From contig CP142456.1 of the NCBI GenBank assembly GCA_038049695.1, positions 71,943,922 to 72,007,921 on the forward strand: a stretch of 64,000 bases of DNA, written 5' to 3'. The DNA is from Cinnamomum chago. Taxonomy: Eukaryota > Streptophyta > Magnoliopsida > Laurales > Lauraceae. Shown piece after piece: positions 1 through 8,993 of the stretch (its first letter is position 1; every line of letters starts with the position of its first letter). The notes below the pieces were generated by a model that did not search any database, was not told the DNA's origin, and saw nothing but the letters and a program-made list of their open reading frames with translations. The position numbers were made by a program, and so were the translations under genes.

Positions 1-1640
1 AGCTCCTGCATTTTTTATTTTATTTTTGGTTCAATTGAAGTAGGTTTTCGATCTAGGGTTGGAAGCTTCTGAAATCAGGGCTCTGTTTAGTAGATGGAAA
101 AGGTGGGATTTTTATGTAGGCCTTGCTGCATTTCCTGAGTTGCTGAAGTTTCTGCTATTGAAAATTTGAAACGATTGATTTTTCTGGTATGTATTGGTCT
201 GTATTTGTGGTATTATCTCCTAGGTCATGCCACGGATGGTCAAAGTTTAGGAAACTGCATAGTTGGACAATTCTTCTCGTTTGATTTGTTGATGGTAGTG
301 GAATTCTGACCCTTTAGCAACAACTTGGACCCTGTCATTTGAACTTCCAGAAAAACAGTAAACTAATATGAAAAATGAAAACATGGCTCTTCACTAAATT
401 TGACCATTGTGCAAAATCAAAAGCACTGGGGACTTTCATGCACAAGTGATGGGGCCTAATGGCAGAATCCCCCTAATGGGTTCTCCACAATAACTTAGCC
501 ATTAGGCTGTGCCGGTCATTCTTTCTTTTGGATCATTGTTGTATCCTCTTTTAACCATCCGGACAGAAGAAGAAGATAAGAGGTCAATTAGCAAAACTGT
601 TTTATTTCCCATCACATTATCAAATCAAGCATGACAGTAATTAGATCATAACAACCCTTAATTCGGGTGTGCTAAGTGGAACATATTAAAAAAAAAGAGG
701 GGATAAACAGGAATAAAATTGATTAGATCTTGAACATTATAAAAGAGAAAGAAAGATGATGATCAAATCAGGAATACATAGAGATCCTTTAAGAGTCTTT
801 TAGAGAGAGGGATGGCACTAAAATACCTTAACGCAATCAGATTCGCCGAGGCATTTGATGAGTTCCATCGCAAGGCCTTTGCAAGACTTGCTCTGTGTAA
901 TCATTTGGCGGGCACAAGTCAAACTGAAGCTTACCATTGGTTGCGGGGGCCGATTGATGGACGATCTGGATTCATCAATATGTCCTTGTGCTTGTGTGTT
1001 TTGATTTAGTTGTCTTAATGCTATTTTTCTAGTAACCCAGATGCTCTTCACCTTCTTCTTCATCATTTTCCCCCTCTTTGAATATTGTCAGTCCTCCTCT
1101 CTTAATTATTTCAAGGGGAGTTAATTGAATGCATGCACTCTGTTTCTTCTTCTTCTTCTTCTTCCTGTCTCTCTGTATTGAAAAAAGATATTCATAATTT
1201 AGGTTTTAGTAAGTGGATGGTTGATTGTAGAACGATCTTTTGTGTTCTATATTCATTTGCATTATTCTGTCTGCCCTGCATGGGATTGTCGGTTGGAAGG
1301 GTTGGCATGGCTAGATTTTCCTCTTCCTGTCATGGTCTTGGAAGGTGTTAAGATTACACCTTTTTTCCCTAGTAGCTTCGTCACTTAAATATCTGTTGGA
1401 CATGCTTTATTTCAGGTTTACCTAAGGGCTTCAATATTAAATTCTGAATTATTTTGCCCTTTTCTTATTATAGGATTGGGGCTAATTAAATTGGTCTATT
1501 CAAAGCTGCAGTCTTAGCACTCAATGGAAGGTATTAATTCTTATTTAACTGTTTTCTCCAATTTAATGTGATACTAATGCTTCCATGATATATGCAATTA
1601 AGTTGGTCATTAAGTTGTTTTACTTGTAACAGTTATTTTA
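1..1640. other. Spacer with no recognisable gene
   Basis: AT-rich sequence with only short open frames (longest about 80 codons) that match no family I recognise. A short TTC microsatellite lies at about 1145-1163. It could be an intron or flank of a gene outside the window, or the unrecognised left part of the PIF/Harbinger element that follows. Confidence 0.5.
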
Positions 1641-1739
1641 TTTTGTTTGAATTTGCATTTGATACTTTACTCGCATTGGATTATTTTGTTTGTACATAAT
1701 GACCTTCTCAATTACATTACAACAAAATCCTTAAAATTA

Positions 1740-3036
1740 CGTTTAATATTTGTTGTTGGTGCCGCTGTGGCCGTATGTTGTGTGTTGGTTGAACAATGGC
1801 TAACATTACAAGAGGAGCAAACTAGAAAGAAACGTTGCATTTCATATTTATCAGGCAAAGAATGGGTAGAAGAGCTTCTGTCAAGTGAGGGCCCTCAATG
1901 TCATGAAAACCTGCGCATGAGTCCTGATTGCTTTATAATATTGCGTGAAACACTTATACATCGTGGACTCCTTCAAAACACACGAGTGATGTCCATAGAC
2001 GAGCAGTTGGCAATATTTCTCCACACATTGGCCCACAATGTTACTAATAGAGTTGTTGCTAATCGCTTTAACCATTCGGGCTCCACTGTTAGTCGTTATT
2101 TCCATAAAGTATTAGATGCAGTCTGCAGGGTCTATCCAAGTTACGTTCAAGTTCCAGAAAATGCCCCAACTCCACATCAAATTAGGCTAAATAATAGATT
2201 CTATCCTTATTTTAAGGTTAGTTCGTTTATTAACATTTAATTCTATCCTTATTTTTTCTTTCGGACGAGACGTTTTCATTATCCATAACTTTTTCATTGG
2301 GATGATAGGATTGTATAGGTGCAATAGACGGAACACACGTACCCGCTCATGTACCAACTACAAAGCAGGCAAAATATCGAAATAGGCATGGCCAACTCTC
2401 TCAAAATTGTCTCATGGAAAGCGGATTTGATATGAGATTTCAATATGTGCTTGCGGGATGGGAATGATCTGCGAGTGATGCTACTGTGCTTTTTTCAGCA
2501 CTAAACAGAAGCGACAACTTAGCAGTACCAGATGGTAATGGAACCATGCAAATTTTTATGTCCAAAATACAAATATATTTTGTTTAATTATGTCAAGTCT
2601 CATTTAATATTCACTTCTTTAATATGCAAATGTAGGTAAATTTTATCTAGTGGATGCTGGTTTTGGTAATGCGCCAGGATTTCTGACACCATATAGAGGT
2701 GTGCGTTACCATCTGAGAGAGTTCAAGGAATGTCCTCCAATGAATTGTCAAGAACTTTTTAATCTGCGACACTCCTCGTTACGCACAACCATAGAACGGG
2801 TGTTTGGAGTTGTTAAAAATCGCTTCCCCATTTTACGAATGCCACATGGGTATTCGTTGACAACTCAACGAGATATTGTCATTGCTTGTTGTACTCTCCA
2901 CAACCACATAGTTATGCACAGTGCAGGAGACCCAATGCTTGAAACCATCTCCACCAGGACAAATGCTAGAATCGATCCTCCCTTGACAAGTACCAGAAAT
3001 ATAGAAACAGTGCCACGTTGGAACAGAGACACTTGA
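1740..3036 (+). pseudogene. PIF/Harbinger (HARBI1-like) transposase with an in-frame stop
   Basis: Would cut and paste the element as a DDE nuclease. Three exons can be read: an uncertain start to 2216, 2309-2534 and 2636-3036, with GT-AG introns at 2217-2308 and 2535-2635. Exon 1 encodes a helix-rich N-terminal region (QLAIFLHTLAHNVTNR, then NHSGSTVSRYFHKVL) typical of the family. The putative acidic triad is the Asp of AIDGTHVPAH (exon 2), the Asp of VDAGFGNAPGF and the Glu of TIERVFGVVKNRFP (both exon 3). The reading frame is broken by TGA at 2465-2467, after AGWE and before SASDATVL, where the family normally has Gly; this is a single G-to-T change. No good in-frame ATG is seen for exon 1, so an upstream exon may be missing. 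Family assignment is firm; activity is unlikely. Confidence 0.88.
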
Positions 3037-3301
3037 CATTCATTTTGAGATTCCATAGCTGAGCAAATGTGGAATGATTATGAGCATCAACAAGAAGACA
3101 ATGATAATGTGGAATGATATATATTTTTTTTTGTTCACACTCCTGCATTCTAGTTTAACAAACAATGTATGGTTTTGGATGTTGACAACGTAATATTATT
3201 TGAGGATGAATGTTTGGATTTTATTGATAGCATATAGAGTTTCTTTACGCTTTTTGTTTCTAGTTTATCTATGTTAAATAAATTCTATTCAAATCTCATT
3301 A

Positions 3302-4295
3302 GGATCTCAGAGAAAAGAAAATTATAAATGGAATCCAACAGCAGAAAGGGTTTTAATGGACACACTTCTAGAGATGAAGCTTGCAGGAAGAAAAGTTGAA
3401 AAAAACTTCAATACTGCTTGTTGGAAGGAAGCAATAACAAAGATTAAGGAAAAAACCGGATTGGAACCAACTGTAAACAATGCAAAAAATAAGTACAAAA
3501 ACTGGCGAACACGATACAGAGAAGTCAAGCAACTTCTCTCAATGTCTGGTTTTGGCTGGGATGATGCATTGAAAATGGTCACTGCTTCAGATGATGTGTG
3601 GGAGTCCATGGAGCAGGTAAATTGGATACACGTGCTTTTTGACATTGTATGTTTTCATTTATTTTTTCTTCAATGAGTTACATTCTAACTAAAAGAACTT
3701 TATACAGGCAAAGAGTAAGTTGGCTAAATATAAGCGTATCACTGTCAAGTTTTTTGATGAAGTACATGATCTTATCGCTGATGATGTTGCACAAGGCGAT
3801 GTAGCACTTACAGGAACAGAAAGAAGCCAACAAGCGGATTTTCCAGAAATGCCAACGGATGATGAATTCATAAATGATGGCTTTCCTACCCAGACACCTG
3901 GGTTGGATGATATAAATGATGCAAACTTGCCTCAGCATAGTGTAACATCACCAAGGCGACCACCTCGGGCATCAAACCAAACTGGTACCAGCAGAACTTC
4001 AAAGAAGCAAAAGTCAATGGAATCTGAAGAAGTGAGAAATACATTGGATAAAGTTGCAAATGCTGTCATTAAACTTGCTGAAAGTGTAAACCCAATTGAA
4101 GGTTTAATTTCACGAGTTAGTGAAGTTGTGACTGCACATCCTCTTATACCTGAGGAAATGGAAATGCTAGTTCTTGACTTTCTTATTAGTAATGACAGGA
4201 GGGCATATAGTTTCTTGAGCCTGAATGTTGAGAAGCAGATAAAATGGCTGGAGACAAATTTCCATCCGGGAAGTCAGGCCATTCTCCATGAATGA
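3302..4295 (+). CDS. Myb/SANT-like DNA-binding protein, partner ORF of PIF/Harbinger
   Basis: Second protein of the transposon, thought in this superfamily to bind DNA and help the transposase reach the element ends. Exons are about 3302-3616 and 3708-4295, joined in phase 0 across a GT-AG intron (donor after CAG at 3616). The N-terminal part has the Myb_DNA-bind_3 pattern: KWNPTAERVLMDTLLEM, a middle helix, then KNKYKNWRTRYREVKQLL and GFGWDDALKMVTASDDVW. A spacer rich in Pro, Ser and Thr follows, then a helical C-terminal region ending at 4295. An AG just before 3302 looks like a splice acceptor, so the true start is probably in an upstream exon; ATG 3356 is only the first internal Met. Unlike the transposase, no internal stop is seen. 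Confidence 0.82.
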
Positions 4296-4301
4296 GAAGT
4301 C

Positions 4302-4860
4302 TTTCAGTATACATTTTGGCCAATATGAATGGATGACTTTATTAAACATTGTTAATTTTAAGTTGTTAGCTGTGTAAGTACTTTTTGTCATTTGGATGAC
4401 TTTGTAAACATATTTTGGATGTTTGATCAGTTTTTTGTCTTATGGATTACTATATAAACCATATTAGGTAGGTTCTGATGGGCTAACATATTTTGGATGT
4501 GTGAGATTGATAGTGTGATCTTGTTTTTGATGGACTTTGGGTGCATGTAATTCATTATGTTAGCATTTCCAATTTATTATGTTAGTATTTCTCTGATTTT
4601 ATTGAGATGCTTAAATTCTGGAATTATATGGGGTTCTGTATATATATAGATGGGCAATTTATACTTGAATTTGTACAGTACTAATACATACAGGGTTCTA
4701 ATTCCAAGTAAAAACTCTTTAGCTATGAAACAGGGAATTTGTGGAGTCAGGGAATTTAGAATTTTCAGACAGGAATTCAGGCATTTGAATGAAACATGGA
4801 ATTCAGGATTCTAGAATTCAACAGTATTTCAAATACCAGCATTTGAAATTTCCAGACAAG
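4302..4860. other. Right subterminal non-coding part of the PIF/Harbinger element
   Basis: AT-rich. From about 4730 it is full of GAATTC/GGAATT motifs and mirrors the MITE at 32321-32684. No gene is seen. Confidence 0.6.
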
Positions 4861-5199
4861 CACCAGATATGAATTTTATGAATTTTGGTAAAGAAACGGA
4901 CTATAATAATTTTCTTATAGTCACAAAAACAGCGCGGGAAATTCTAAATACAGATGAAATTCTGCTTTATGCGTATGCACGGACTTTCATGCAGATGCCA
5001 GTTCAAAAGCTATCCGCCCACCTTTTCTCCACAAAAGCACAAAATGGAGGCATTACTGCTGTTTTGGCCAATGCTTTGTCACATCAATCATATGACTGTG
5101 ATATAAAGGCATCATTTGCAAACCACACATCCTGCTTATTTTGTTTTCTTTCCCTTTAAAATAATCAAGGATCAGATACTGTATTCTGGGAATTCTTTC

Positions 5200-6115
5200 A
5201 GCCTATTTCCCCAGCTTCATCAGTGACACAGGCCGTGCTGGGCCCGTTTGGCCAGGGCCCGCCTGGTACGTGGGCTTCCCTTTGTGGCCCGTCAGGCCCG
5301 CCAAGATGGGTCCGCCCAAAAGTGATTTTTTTAAAAAAATTATTCATTTTACCCCCCCCAAACAGCCATAAAACGATCATATAAGGGGTTTTGTGTCCTT
5401 TTCAATTTGACAAAGTCTATAATACTATAACCCTCCTATTCTTTTTCTAAATTTATTAGTGTTATTTATACGGCACACACAAACCAAAAAAAAAAAAAAA
5501 CTCTCTCTCTACTCTAGATTCTTCTCAGCTTTAATTAATTTGTTGAAATCTTGAGTTAAAAAAAAAAAAGTAAACCCACCAAAGGGCCTATAATATGATA
5601 TATCCTTAAAATTTATGTTAATCAGATGGTCTTGAAATATTTATTTGTTTCATATTCTTTGTGAAATATCATTATTTATATATTTATGAAAGTGAAAGTA
5701 TCTAAAAGCTCATGTGTGTGTGCACACGCATGATGAGGTGGTGCGTACAAATTTTTTTTTTAACCTGTAGCCAATGATAAGATGGTTTAAAACTATCCAG
5801 TCAGTTGGATTTTTCTCTTATTCAATGATTGTACACTGGATGGTCCAGACCATGAACCATCATCATTCAAGGGTCCGATGGAATATGTTAGCATTTTTAT
5901 TCTACTAAAGGTCAAATATATAAAATTAGCATATCATTAGACCGTGCCAATTCTGATTGACATAATCTTTCATTTAATGATAGCAGCACCTCTTTCTTTT
6001 CCATAGATTTGGCCTTTTGGCTCTGATCAAGTTGGAAAAAAAAAAAAGAGGCCTGCTGGCCCGGGCCGTGCCAGGGTACACGGCCCGCCCGCTAGCCGGC
6101 CCGATTGACATAGTC
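5200..6115. repeat. Possible non-autonomous hAT-type element with GC-rich ends
   Basis: Two patches rich in GGGCCCG and GGCCGTGCC motifs, at about 5220-5310 and 6045-6110, flank AT-rich sequence. Such GGCCCGGCACGGCC-like subterminal blocks are common in plant hAT-derived MITEs, and similar blocks recur at 44329-44791. I could not align a terminal inverted repeat or target duplication, so the borders are rough. No gene is seen. Confidence 0.35.
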
Positions 6116-6559
6116 TCCACCACGCGTACAGTGATAGTCCGCTACTCTTTATCTTCTTTATTCCGTCCAATCCACCACTGTGGCACTCAACCCACGCCCA
6201 TACATACCAATCAAATCAATGCCCCTCCTTACATTGCATCTGCCTTGATTTAATCTGATGTGATTTGATAGATTTTGAGAAAGGTGCATCTTCCTTTTAG
6301 CAAAAAACCATGGTGGAAACTTGAAACCACATATATAATAAAGGTTCCTTGCAATAAGTACACCTTATTAAAGAAGGGGCACGGCTTGGGCGCAGCAACA
6401 GTGCATGCTACTACAACTAGTATGCAGAGTCTTTCTTTGCCAACTTAAATTGCACCAAGTCGGCCCCAAAGCATAAAATTCACAACCGTCGTTTTCTACC
6501 CCCATTAAAGTATGGAGAGTTAGAGAGGTGGTAATGTTGCACCTCAAACTTTTTTCTTG

Positions 6560-7216
6560 GCCAATATATATTGTGTGTGGCATTTTTATAATACCCAGGT
6601 TGTTTTAGTTTCATTAAAAGTACCGATTGGGCACGTCTTGGTTTGGGTTTTATGCATCTCGACAATAATATCAGGATGTTGTCCTAACTTTGATAAAAAT
6701 ACCAGCTAAGTATGTCTTGATCTCGGTCTTATACATCTCGGCAATAGTACGAGATGGTCAACCGAGATCGGCACTGACAACTATACCTCCCATTGAGACT
6801 CAACCTCGTTACAGGACGTGTTGAGTAATGATGATATGCATCAAATAAAGATAAAAAGTTATCATTACTCGGTAACTACATCTACATCGAAGTAAGGTCC
6901 GATGGGACTCTACTCTCAAGACATCAGGGTAAGGTTCGATAGGATTCTACCTCCAAAAGTCAACTCTTGGCCTATATATATACAAGGGGCAAATCCAGAA
7001 GAGGTACGCATACGCACACATAAACCCAAAACTCTGTTTCTTTCTCCTACCCTTTGTTGAGTTACCGAACTAATTTAGGCATCGAAGAGCCTTGCGCCGA
7101 GAGCGGCCAGGATCTCAGATCTCTTTTTTCTCCTTCCCTCTTTCAAGTTTCAAGCATTCATCTTTTTCGAAGAAGATATACAGCGATCTGTAAGTCCGTG
7201 AACATTTAGGCGCGCA
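6560..7216 (+). mobile_element. LTR of a truncated LTR retrotransposon (+ orientation)
   Basis: The segment ends in CA at 7216, four bases before a primer-binding site, as expected for a 5' LTR. A TATA-like stretch (CCTATATATATA, about 6971-6982) and CT-rich sequence downstream fit an LTR promoter. Inside it is a diverged direct duplication of about 100 bp, with copies around 6610-6670 and 6690-6755 sharing ATGTCTTG and ATACATCTCG-type motifs. The left border was not found; the coordinate is a guess. Confidence 0.55.
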
Positions 7217-7220
7217 GAAT

Positions 7221-7235
7221 TGGCGCCATCTGTGG
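7221..7235 (+). other. Primer-binding site of the truncated retrotransposon
   Basis: TGGCGCCATCTGTGG lies just after the LTR end. It closely resembles the primer site of the neighbouring Tat element (TGGCGCTGTCTGTGG, - strand, about 18020 downward), so both elements probably prime from related tRNA ends. Confidence 0.7.
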
Positions 7236-7264
7236 AAAATGATTGAATCAGATTCACAAACACC

Positions 7265-7656
7265 ATGCCTCCAAAAACTAAAAAGGGCGAAGGATCATCT
7301 AAGACCCTACCACCACCGCCAGTATTGCCGCCAATCCCTCGCCAGAGGAGAATCGGGGCAAGATCTGGTGCGGTGAGCATGGAAGGGCCTGAGACTCAGT
7401 CTGGTTCATCTTCAAATGGGGTGACAGCACCTTCCCGGCGAGATAACCTTCTGCTGGAACATTCCCAACAAGATGATCCTCTACTAGAGCGCCCCCGACG
7501 AGACGAGTCCCATCATCGGATCGATGTTGACGATGACAACAACCCACTCCTCGCAGATATCAGGGCCCAAAACCTTGTTATCCAAGAGCAAGATGAGTTG
7601 ATTCGTCAACTCCGCCAGCAGCTCCAGGAGAAGACGAAGGCCCCGGTTCCACCCCC
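7265..7656 (+). pseudogene. N-terminal gag fragment, cut by a CACTA element
   Basis: Begins at ATG 7265, 30 bases after the primer site. The start encodes MPPKTKKGEGSSKTLPPPP, a basic, Pro-rich stretch. After an Arg/Asp-rich region comes a short predicted coiled coil (QDELIRQLRQQLQEK). Such a start is usual for gag proteins of plant Ty3/gypsy elements. The frame runs straight into the CACTA terminus at 7657, so about 130 residues of the original remain. The rest of this retrotransposon is not in the window. Confidence 0.6.
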
Positions 7657-8456
7657 CACTATAAGAAACTGCACTTTTAGCGACGGAATTTTTCGTCGCC
7701 AAAAGTCACTAAAACATCGGTAAAACCCTCTACCAACGAAAATATTTTCATTGGCCAGATGTTAGTAAAAAGTCGTGGACAAAACCTTTTACCGACGCAA
7801 TATTTTTTCCGTCAGCAAAAATTAGATTTTTACCGACGATTATTTGACGTCTACTGACATTTTGAAAGCGTCATTAAATCTATTTTACTATTTTAAAATT
7901 TTAAATTAACGTTTCCCAACGTTTTATTTTCGTCGACAAAAGAAAAAGGAAAATAAATAAAATATAAAAAAAACTTTTACCAATATTTTTTTTTGTCGGC
8001 AAAACTTTTACATAAAAAATAAAAATCATTTTACCGACGTTTTATTTTCGTCGGCAAAAGAAAAAGAAAAATAAATAAATAAATAAATGAAAAAGAAAAA
8101 TAAAATTTACCGACGTTTTATTTTCATCGGCAAAAGAAAAAGAAAAAGAAATAAAAAACAATAATACTTTTACCGACGTTTTATTTTCGTCGGCAAAAGA
8201 AAACGCCAAATAAATAATAAAAACAATAATACTTTTAGCGACGTTTATTTTTGTCGGCAAAAAATAAATAAATAAAAATAAAAAATACTTTTACCCACGT
8301 TTTTTTTTCCGTCAGTAAAAGTATTTTATTTTTTAAAATAATATATTTGTTTTTCAATATAATTTTCCTATAAACCTGTTTATATACCTGTATCAAAAAA
8401 TAAACATGTTCATGTACCAATATTCAATATAAAAAATGCATGCAAACAACCATCGC
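7657..8456 (+). mobile_element. Truncated CACTA (En/Spm) transposon end with subterminal hairpin repeats
   Basis: Starts with CACTATAAGAAACTGCACTT, a typical plant CACTA terminus. From 7676 to about 8330 it carries about ten units of the type TTTTACCGACG ... CGTCGGCAAAA, each nearly its own inverted repeat and separated by A-rich spacers, the usual transposase-binding subterminal layout. No opposite CACTA end is found. At 8457 the sequence jumps into the Tat LTR, so only one end survives. Inserted in, or joined to, the gag fragment on its left. No coding capacity. Confidence 0.8.
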
Positions 8457-8540
8457 GTTTGACCTGACCCGTCGTCGTGGACCGAGCCACTTGGGCCTAA
8501 CCTGTCATTGCGGACCGAATTATTTGGGCCTGGCCCATCA
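8457..8540 (-). repeat. Remnant of the 3' LTR of the Tat element
   Basis: 84 bp identical to 18483-18566 in the 5' LTR, ending in GGCCCATCA at both places (TGATGGGCC when read along the element). The remaining roughly 460 bp of this LTR are missing; the sequence to the left is CACTA DNA. Confidence 0.9.
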
Positions 8541-8550
8541 TTTGCCCCTC
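8541..8550 (-). promoter_or_regulatory. Polypurine tract of the Tat element
   Basis: Read on the - strand, GAGGGGCAAA directly precedes the LTR start TGATGGGCC. The position and purine content fit the plus-strand priming site. Confidence 0.65.
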
Positions 8551-8678
8551 AATGTCTCGCGCCAAAGAAGGCTTTGAAAGGGAGACATTATTAAAATCCA
8601 AGCTTCTTCATATCAAGCACTTCATAGCTTTTTTGAACATTAAACCCTCTTTTAATATATGCCCTCCGCAGAGGGGGT

Positions 8679-8722
8679 CCGGGGGTGTCCCCCGGCGGTG
8701 GTCGAGCTGACCGGTCAGCTCG
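8679..8722. repeat. Two GC-rich palindromes upstream of the antisense gene
   Basis: CCGGGGG TGT CCCCCGG at 8679-8695 is a 7-bp stem hairpin. At 8703-8722, CGAGCTGACCGGTCAGCTCG is a perfect 20-bp palindrome. They lie between the 3' LTR and the TATA box of the antisense gene. Role unknown: they could be protein-binding sites or RNA stem-loops near the 3' end of the element's genomic transcript. Confidence 0.75.
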
Positions 8723-8865
8723 CAGGGGTCCAGGGGGCAGCGACTGGGCAGAGTGTTCTTCCTTCTTTGATTTTCATTGCAGAATTTTTCAGGCATAGGA
8801 CTCTCTCTTTCTGTTTTCCTGGCTTAGTATCCTCTCTCATTTTTGAAAAACCCTAAAGTAAAGAT

Positions 8866-8873
8866 TATAAATA
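8866..8873 (+). promoter_or_regulatory. TATA box of the antisense gene
   Basis: TATAAATA, 121 bases upstream of the start codon at 8994. It gives a predicted transcript start near 8895-8900 and a leader of about 95 bases rich in AGAAAG/CTTCTTC. It is oriented opposite to the retrotransposon's own transcription. Confidence 0.65.
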
Positions 8874-8993
8874 GAGAGGGTTCTTAGGGTTCTTGCTTTT
8901 GGCCTTCTTCTTGTCAAAAGGAAGAGAGAAAAAGTTGTATTCATCTTCTCTAGGTTTTCTTCCTCTTCAAGGAAGAAAAGAAAAAAGGCCACC

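Larger units (their letters stand above)
1640..4901 (+). mobile_element. PIF/Harbinger DNA transposon, two-gene type, left end not found
   Basis: The segment holds the two genes usual for PIF/Harbinger: a DDE transposase (about 1740-3036) followed in the same orientation by a Myb/SANT-like protein (3302-4295). The right end is placed at about 4901. Reading inward on the - strand from there, GTTTCTTTAC followed by an AATTC-rich stretch closely matches the end of the MITE at 32321-32684 for about 100 bases. No matching left terminus is visible upstream of the transposase, so the left border is arbitrary and the element may be truncated. The 4300-4860 stretch is the non-coding right subterminal region. 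Confidence 0.8.

Noticed and set aside
7676..8330. Regularly spaced repeats resembling a CRISPR array
   Set aside because: Units are self-complementary, spacers are A-rich and similar to each other, the CACTA terminus is adjacent, and the genome is a plant.
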